NCBI GenBank assembly: GCA_003279105.1
Contig: QCBO01000009.1
Span: 1-55,158, forward strand
DNA length: 55,158 nt
Reading direction: 5' to 3'
Source: Prochlorococcus sp. AG-347-I19
GTDB taxonomy: Bacteria; Cyanobacteriota; Cyanobacteriia; PCC-6307; Cyanobiaceae
Shown: positions 49,020 to 55,158 of the stretch, piece after piece
Layout: every line of letters starts with the position of its first letter
Numbering within the stretch: the stretch's first letter is position 1
The notes under the pieces: model-generated
The model's input: only the letters and a program-made list of their open reading frames with translations
What the model was told of the DNA's origin: nothing
Database searches by the model: none
Position numbers and translations under genes: made by a program

Positions 49020-50405
49020 ATGACAAAAAACTTTAGGATTGAAAAAGATAGTATGGGAACAATAGAGGTTCCCATTGAAGCTTTGTGGGGCGCTCAAACA
49101 CAAAGATCGATAGAAAATTTTTCTATTGGAGAAGAATTAATTCCAATTGAATTAATTTATTCACTCACCCTTATAAAAAAAGCTGCTTCAATTGCGAATT
49201 TCAATTTAGGGTTAATAGATAAAAGAAAAAAAGATTTGATTGTAGAGGCATGTACAGAAATACTTGATGGGCTTCATGATTCACAGTTTCCCTTAAAGGT
49301 TTGGCAAACAGGAAGTGGTACGCAAACAAATATGAATGTTAATGAGGTAATTTCAAATATTGCAGCATTAAAAACAAATTCAGAGCTTGGTAGTCATCAA
49401 CCAATTCATCCAAATGATGATGTAAATAAATCTCAGTCAACTAATGACACTTTTCCTGCTGCTATTCAAATATCAGTTGTTAATGAAATAATCAAAAATT
49501 TAGTTCCAACGATAAGAAAACTTACTAAGATCCTTGATAAAAAAAGTGAAGAATGGAAAGACCTTATAAAGATAGGAAGAACCCATTTTCAAGATGCGGT
49601 TCCTCTTACTTTTGGGCAAGAAATATCAGGATGGTCAGAGCAACTTAAAGATGCTGAGAATGCAATTATTATCAGTCTGAATGAATTGTATTTCTTACCT
49701 CTGGGAGGAACTGCAGTTGGAACAGGGATTAATTGTCCAAAAGGATTTTGTGAAGAGTCTATAAAATCAATTTCCGATGATACTAATCTAATGTTCTACA
49801 AATCAAAAAATAATTTTTCTATCATGGCCTCTCATGATCGTCTAGCTCAAGTAATGAGTCAGATAAAAATATTAGCAGGTGCATTATTTAAAATTTCAAA
49901 TGATATAAAAATTCTTTCTTCTGGTCCAAGATCAGGAATATATGAACTAATTATTCCTCAAAATGAACCTGGAAGTTCTATCATGCCGGGTAAAGTGAAT
50001 CCAACTCAATGTGAAGCCTTATCAATGGTTTGCACTCAGATAATGGGTCTTGAATATGCAGTTTCAATGGCAAATTCTAGCGGCACATTACAGATGAATG
50101 AATATAAGCCTCTTATTGGGTTTAATATTCTCACAAGTTTAAAATTACTAAAAAATGTAATAGAAAACTTCAGAATAAAATTAGTAGATGAGATGGAACC
50201 TAATCATAAGAAAATGAAGTTAAATTTAGAAAATTCACTAATGTTGGTTACAGCTATAGTGCCAAAAGTTGGTTATGAAAAAGCAGCTGAAATTGCAAAC
50301 TTAGCCTTCAAAGAATCATTAAATTTAAAAGAGGCAACACTTAAATTAGGTTATTTAAACGAAGATGAATTTGATGAAGCAATGAATATCAATTCAATGA
50401 TTTGA
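49020..50405 (+). CDS. fumC: Fumarase class II
   Basis: Interconverts fumarate and malate. Signature GSSIMPGKVNPTQCE and QTGSGTQTNMNVNEV; 461 residues. The fumarate made by PurB upstream can enter here, so the pair makes sense. Confidence 0.96.
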   Translation: MTKNFRIEKDSMGTIEVPIEALWGAQTQRSIENFSIGEELIPIELIYSLTLIKKAASIANFNLGLIDKRKKDLIVEACTEILDGLHDSQFPLKVWQTGSGTQTNMNVNEVISNIAALKTNSELGSHQPIHPNDDVNKSQSTNDTFPAAIQISVVNEIIKNLVPTIRKLTKILDKKSEEWKDLIKIGRTHFQDAVPLTFGQEISGWSEQLKDAENAIIISLNELYFLPLGGTAVGTGINCPKGFCEESIKSISDDTNLMFYKSKNNFSIMASHDRLAQVMSQIKILAGALFKISNDIKILSSGPRSGIYELIIPQNEPGSSIMPGKVNPTQCEALSMVCTQIMGLEYAVSMANSSGTLQMNEYKPLIGFNILTSLKLLKNVIENFRIKLVDEMEPNHKKMKLNLENSLMLVTAIVPKVGYEKAAEIANLAFKESLNLKEATLKLGYLNEDEFDEAMNINSMI

Positions 50406-50415
50406 TTTAAAAAAT

Positions 50416-53142
50416 TTAAGAATTATTATCAATTCTTTTTGTTGCAGGATTAATATCTTCAGAGACTTTTACAAGATCATTAGATTCAGAAACAGGAAAA
50501 CGATTAATAGCTTTTAATGCTAGCTTTGCTTTGCTTTTTAATTTATTACTAACACCAATACAGTATTGAACTTGAGAAAGGACATCAATTGATCTTCTAA
50601 TAATCCTCACTACATCACCTTCATCTAATGAAGTATTAAAAACCAAATCTTTCCATTTTTTTCCTCTTGCCCATTCAGAAATAATTCCAGTTAACTGTGT
50701 TTCTAAATAAATAGGGATTTCAATATGAAACTTATTTTGTTGAGAAGCGACTAATTTTCTTAAACCATCTAATTCATTAAAAACATCTATTACCTTCAAA
50801 GAAGGCTTAAAATTACACCAAAGATTAGGCCTCCTTATATCAACACATATAGCTTGAATAATTGCAGCCAACTCAGGTGGATCTAAATCGTCTAAATAAC
50901 CACTAACTAAAACCAGACCAATCCATAATTCATTTTCACTTCTTATTGCACCAACTGTTTGTCCAACTTCTGTCAATTCCAAATCATTTAAACAACCGAA
51001 ATGATTCAAAATTTTTATCAAATCGGTAAAAGTTCTCCAGTTATGATTTTCTTTATCCTCAAGAAGTTTTTTTCTCATATATATTTCTTGTTCAACATCA
51101 ACAATTCTTTTTCTATATTTCTTTAATTTCCTAGAGTCTCCAAATCTATGTGCGGGATGATCATTGACTGTTTCTTCTAGATTATTAATTTGTTGCTGTT
51201 GTGCCAAAACTTCCGTTGACAAATCATATTGTGGAGTTTGTAAATCATTTTTTTTAGAAACTTCTAAAATTTGATCCGCATAACACTGCGACATATCATC
51301 TCCCCTAAATACCTCTCCAGAAAAATACATCTTTGGTACTTCAAGTCCTGAGACATCAATTGCATCCAAATCATTAAAAATACTTACAATGTATGAAGGT
51401 TTTATATGAATAAATAAATTATCAACTGTCAAACACAATAAACTCTTTATTTTTTGGGATTCATATATTTTCTCACAAATTAATCCTGGAACAATTTTTC
51501 TTTTAATTTGAGGAGCTTTGATTGAAATTAAGCTTCCATCTTTAATATATGGGAGTGCATTAGTGATCTCTTCTGATAATTTTTCTGCTGCTTGTTTTTC
51601 TAAAATTTTCAAGATTCTTCTCTCTTCTTTAAGACGATTTTTTAACTTTTCGTAGGCATCAAAATCTTTCCATGAAACATTAGATGTAATTCTTTTTAAT
51701 TCAATTAAATCCTTATCTAAATTTTCAAGAATTATATTCTCACCTGAAGATTCACCTAAATATAAAAAACTACCAAAACTTCTTTTAATTAATTCTTTAG
51801 ACTTTTCTAAAGTATAACTTTGTAAAAGATTAAGTACCATTCCATAACTAGGAGTGAATTGACTCTCTAAAGAATTTGGTTTGCTAATAGCCAGTGCACT
51901 TGCTTCTTTGGCACCTTCGAATCTTGTTTGTAATGTAACAACATATCCTTGGGTATCTTTTCCTCTTCTTCCAGCTCTTCCTGACATTTGCAAAAATTCA
52001 CTGCTAAATAATAATCTATGCCCATCTTCTGTCCTTTTTGATAAAGAAGAAATAACGGTGGTTCTTGCGGGCATATTAATTCCTGCAGCAAGAGTTTCAG
52101 TTGCAAAAACAACTTTTATCAAACCTTGCTGAAATAATTCCTCAACCAATTCTTTCCATGCAGGCAATAATCCAGCATGATGAGATGCAATACCTCGTTT
52201 TAATGCCTCGCATTGAGATTTATCTTTAATTGCCTCTTGATTATTTTTAAGATAAACATCTAATTTTTGAGATATCATATTCGCTTCTGAATAACTTACT
52301 AAAGTTAAGTCTTTTATATTCTCAATAGCCTTGTCGCATCCTCTTCTACTAAAGATAAAATAAATAGCTGGCAACATATTTCGTTCAGCTAGTTTAGAGA
52401 TCACAAAGCCAATTAAGGGAGACTTTGGTTGCATTATCCTGCCCACTTTCCCTCTCATTTTCTGCCCTTTAGGAGCTCTCCAAATCTTACAGTTTGGATG
52501 AATTCCATTCCCCTTATTATTTAAAAGTGGATGGAGGCCTTTAACGCTACAAAAAATAAAATCAAGTGGGACTGGTCTCTTATCGCTATTAATTAATACT
52601 GTGGGCCCATGAACTTTTTCTATCCAATTTTGTAGTTGATCTGCATTGGCTATTGTTGCTGATAAAGCTACTATTTGAGTTCTAGTAGGGCAATGGATTA
52701 TGGTTTCTTCCCAAACTGTGCCTCTTTGGGGGTCATTCATATAATGGCATTCATCAAGAATCACAGATTCTAAATTCTCTAAGGGATCATCAAATTCATC
52801 AAATTCACCATAAAGCATGTTCCTGAAAATCTCAGTCGTCATAACTAAGATTGGTGCTTCTCTATTTATACTTATATCTCCAGTTAAAAGACCAACTTTA
52901 TTATCACCATATTGATTAGCAAAATCTCTAAACTTTTGATTTGATAGTGCTTTTAAAGGTGTTGTATAAAAAACTCTACTGTCATGAGATAGGCCTCTAT
53001 ATATAGCAAATTCACCTATCAATGTTTTACCCGAACCTGTTGGTGCCGTTAAAACAACAGAATTTCCGCTATTAATAGCTCGAATTGCTTCTAATTGGAA
53101 ATCATCTAGTGGAAAGGGGAAATATTCCTCTAAATTAAGCAA
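50416..53142 (-). CDS. Ski2/Mtr4-like DExH RNA helicase (908 aa)
   Basis: APTGSGKT (33-40), DECHYMNDPQRGTVWEE, SATIANADQL, and motif VI MSGRAGRRGKD; a long C-terminal region with the DSHCT-type domain. In cyanobacteria it is a large superfamily II helicase of unclear role, likely in RNA turnover. Converges on fumC. Confidence 0.92.
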   Translation of the reverse strand: MLNLEEYFPFPLDDFQLEAIRAINSGNSVVLTAPTGSGKTLIGEFAIYRGLSHDSRVFYTTPLKALSNQKFRDFANQYGDNKVGLLTGDISINREAPILVMTTEIFRNMLYGEFDEFDDPLENLESVILDECHYMNDPQRGTVWEETIIHCPTRTQIVALSATIANADQLQNWIEKVHGPTVLINSDKRPVPLDFIFCSVKGLHPLLNNKGNGIHPNCKIWRAPKGQKMRGKVGRIMQPKSPLIGFVISKLAERNMLPAIYFIFSRRGCDKAIENIKDLTLVSYSEANMISQKLDVYLKNNQEAIKDKSQCEALKRGIASHHAGLLPAWKELVEELFQQGLIKVVFATETLAAGINMPARTTVISSLSKRTEDGHRLLFSSEFLQMSGRAGRRGKDTQGYVVTLQTRFEGAKEASALAISKPNSLESQFTPSYGMVLNLLQSYTLEKSKELIKRSFGSFLYLGESSGENIILENLDKDLIELKRITSNVSWKDFDAYEKLKNRLKEERRILKILEKQAAEKLSEEITNALPYIKDGSLISIKAPQIKRKIVPGLICEKIYESQKIKSLLCLTVDNLFIHIKPSYIVSIFNDLDAIDVSGLEVPKMYFSGEVFRGDDMSQCYADQILEVSKKNDLQTPQYDLSTEVLAQQQQINNLEETVNDHPAHRFGDSRKLKKYRKRIVDVEQEIYMRKKLLEDKENHNWRTFTDLIKILNHFGCLNDLELTEVGQTVGAIRSENELWIGLVLVSGYLDDLDPPELAAIIQAICVDIRRPNLWCNFKPSLKVIDVFNELDGLRKLVASQQNKFHIEIPIYLETQLTGIISEWARGKKWKDLVFNTSLDEGDVVRIIRRSIDVLSQVQYCIGVSNKLKSKAKLALKAINRFPVSESNDLVKVSEDINPATKRIDNNS

Positions 53143-53281
53143 TAATTGTGATTGAAGAGAGGATGAGTTAACTTCTTAATATATGATCTATATAGATATT
53201 AATAAACAAAAAATAGCTTGCAAACTTTAATAGTAAATCTAAATCTTTTTAATTAAATCCACTATATTTTATTTTGCCAAA

Positions 53282-54421
53282 ATGAAAAAAATAAAAATTC
53301 CAAAAAATAGAATCCGTAAATTAAAAACATTTTCTTTAGGTAAAAAATCATTCGAACTACTAAGTTTAAATTCTCAAAATAAAAAACTTATAGACTTATG
53401 CAGTAATGATTATTTTGGATTAAGTAGGGACAAGGATTTAATAAAAGCTGCTTACGAAATAAGCATGTTAGAAGGTATTGGTTCAGGAAGCTCTAGGTTT
53501 ATTACAGGTTCAAGACCAATACATAAATTATTAGAAACAGAACTTGGCAAGTGGCTTGATCAAGATAAAGTATTACTTTTCCCAAGCGGATTTCAAGCAA
53601 ATATTGCCGCTATCCAGACTTTAGCAAACAGGCGTAGTATCATAATAGCAGATAAATTAATCCATAACTCCTTATTGGTTGGAATTAAAGCTGCTCAAGC
53701 TAAACTAGTTCGATTTTCACACAATAATTTAAAAGATTTAGAAGATAAAATTATTAAATCTAACCCCACAAAAAATTCCATTTTAGTTGTTGTCGAATCT
53801 CTTTATAGCATGGAGGGATCAATTGCTCCGCTCAGAGAAATAACTGAAATTTGCAACAAAAATAGTGTTCAATTATTAGTTGACGAAGCCCATGCAATTG
53901 GTATCTTGGGCCCTGAAGGCAGGGGTTTAAGTTTTAATTTCCGTTCAGATATAACTATGATTACTGGAACTTTTGGAAAAGCATTTGGAAGCGGTGGAGC
54001 TTTCATAGCCTCTAATTCAGAAATTGGTGAGTATCTTATCCAAACAAGTGGTGCATTTAGGTACACAACCGCTCTTGCACCATCTTTAGCTGCTGGAGCA
54101 CTAGAAGGTTTAAAAAAAATTTTAGAAAATAAAGAATGGGGTAATGAGTTGTTATCTTCTGCGAAGATATGGAAAGATGAAATTATTAAAAATTTTAGTT
54201 TTCCAATTCAGGGAGATTCTCACATTTTATCAATTATTGTTGGCCAAGAAGAGAAGGCAATTTATCTACAAAAATATCTTGAGGAAAATGGGTTTTTAGC
54301 AATTGCGATAAGACCCCCTACTGTTCCAGTTGGGGAATCAAGAATCAGAATAACAATACGAAGAAACTTAGATTTGAATCTGCTAAAAAATTTCATTGCA
54401 GTATTAAAAGAGTTTAAATGA
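53282..54421 (+). CDS. bioF: 8-amino-7-oxononanoate synthase (BioF)
   Basis: PLP enzyme of biotin synthesis that joins pimeloyl-ACP and alanine. PLP-lysine Lys233 in TGTFGKAFGSGG; DEAHAIGILG; SNDYFGLS near the start. 379 residues. First gene of the biotin cluster. Confidence 0.93.
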   Translation: MKKIKIPKNRIRKLKTFSLGKKSFELLSLNSQNKKLIDLCSNDYFGLSRDKDLIKAAYEISMLEGIGSGSSRFITGSRPIHKLLETELGKWLDQDKVLLFPSGFQANIAAIQTLANRRSIIIADKLIHNSLLVGIKAAQAKLVRFSHNNLKDLEDKIIKSNPTKNSILVVVESLYSMEGSIAPLREITEICNKNSVQLLVDEAHAIGILGPEGRGLSFNFRSDITMITGTFGKAFGSGGAFIASNSEIGEYLIQTSGAFRYTTALAPSLAAGALEGLKKILENKEWGNELLSSAKIWKDEIIKNFSFPIQGDSHILSIIVGQEEKAIYLQKYLEENGFLAIAIRPPTVPVGESRIRITIRRNLDLNLLKNFIAVLKEFK

Positions 54422-55131
54422 AACAAATTATTACTCAACATGGGTGGGGACTAAATAAATATTTCTGGGATGACTATAAAGTTGATTTTTTAAAAAATAA
54501 TTGGCATTGGCAAGATAATGAAAGGGGCTACTTTTCAACAAATAGTTATCAAGCAAAATGGATTAAAAGCGAATCTAAAAAAGAAATCAGAATGACTTTA
54601 TGCCATTCATTTGGTTTTCATTTAATGCAAAAAAAAATCTTAAAAGAAGCAACTCATATTGTTCTTATAAATTCTTTTAATAATTTTCTTCCTTTAAGTA
54701 ATAAGAGAAACTTTATTTTGAGGTCCCTAAAAAGAATGGAAAGAAAAATCATAAAAGACGAAACTAAGGATATGTTGAAAGAATTTATACATAGATCATT
54801 TATGCCAAATCATATGAATAATAGTTTTAAAAATATCTTTTATAAAAGTTTAGAGGGTTTAAATAAAACTCTTCTTTTAGGAGATTTAAAACAACTTTAC
54901 ATCAATAGAGATATTCCATTATTTTTAAGAAAAGATTGCAAAATTATTTTTATAAAATCAGAAAATGATTTAATTCTAGACAATGAGTCAAATAATAACT
55001 TCTTAGATTCCTTAAATAAAATTCTTGATAGGAGTCCAACTTTAATTAAATTAGCTCAGCAAGGTCATTGCTTGAATAATTTAAATTTATACGAGATCTT
55101 ACTTAATACACTTAATGATGAAAATGGATAG
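54418..55131 (+). CDS. bioK: BioK-like pimeloyl-ACP methyl ester esterase
   Basis: An alpha/beta-hydrolase: oxyanion segment HGWG (8-11), nucleophile Ser64 in LCHSFGFH, an Asp in KSENDLIL and the catalytic His in QQGHCLNN. It overlaps bioF (ATGA), the position of BioK in picocyanobacterial biotin clusters; BioK replaces E. coli BioH. The nucleophile elbow is HSFG rather than GxSxG. Confidence 0.8.
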   Translation: MKQIITQHGWGLNKYFWDDYKVDFLKNNWHWQDNERGYFSTNSYQAKWIKSESKKEIRMTLCHSFGFHLMQKKILKEATHIVLINSFNNFLPLSNKRNFILRSLKRMERKIIKDETKDMLKEFIHRSFMPNHMNNSFKNIFYKSLEGLNKTLLLGDLKQLYINRDIPLFLRKDCKIIFIKSENDLILDNESNNNFLDSLNKILDRSPTLIKLAQQGHCLNNLNLYEILLNTLNDENG

Positions 55132-55158
55132 TAAAAAGTGGAATGAGAAAATAAAAAA

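Overview
The window looks like a piece of a small, very AT-rich picocyanobacterial chromosome, most likely high-light-adapted Prochlorococcus. The evidence is gene content and order: the cyanobacterial split of the ATP synthase genes (a beta-epsilon pair and a separate eight-gene cluster), the ribosomal protein PSRP-3/Ycf65, short high-light-inducible proteins, cyanobacterial RpoZ next to a DUF1818 protein, DUF2811 and DUF3326 proteins, and a bioF-bioK pair. The genus is an inference from remembered gene content, not from a database search. I saw no tRNA, rRNA or CRISPR array.

Left part (1-17.7 kb): accessory DNA. It opens with the end of a nickel-linked module: a HypA-like metallochaperone beside a 396-residue ureohydrolase that is probably the Ni-dependent guanidine hydrolase GdmH rather than agmatinase. 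Up to about 10.7 kb follow many very short genes: single-helix membrane proteins, two Hli proteins, a PsbN-like protein with a histidine-rich tail, a mini-protein with two CX3C motifs, and three related peptides sharing an NTxWLDxLIN core. A 44-base element occurs four times; three copies end right at, or a few bases before, a start codon. A broken tyrosine-recombinase-like fragment, TPR proteins, a DnaB-like ATPase without the DnaB N-terminal domain, a sigma-region-4-like protein, tandem 28-base repeats and a small Cys-rich protein behind a promoter with a textbook cyanobacterial LexA box occupy 10.8-17.5 kb.

Right part (17.7-55.2 kb): a conserved chromosomal backbone. It holds an EVE-domain protein; rpoZ; an Hsp70-like protein; pyrR; gpmI; secG; groEL-groES; atpD-atpC; PSRP-3; pepP; a four-gene run of a CBS membrane protein, a GTPase, nadD and nadE; DUF3326 and a 2Fe-2S ferredoxin; the atp1-atpB-atpE-b'-b-delta-alpha-gamma operon; ftsW; the cytochrome c maturation pair ccdA-ccs1; queF; glnB (PII); a TlyA-type methyltransferase; purB; fumC; a Ski2-like helicase; and the start of the biotin cluster (bioF-bioK). 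Genes are packed tightly, often with ATGA or TAATG overlaps, and several convergent pairs overlap at their 3' ends.

The most interesting items are the repeated 44-base leader element, the tiny WLD peptide family, the LexA-controlled Cys-rich gene, the DnaB-like/sigma-like divergent locus, the tandem mini-ORF repeat, the GTGTGAAC/GTTCACAC arrays, a cluster of DnaA-box-like sites at 18.66 kb, and the GdmH/HypA pair.
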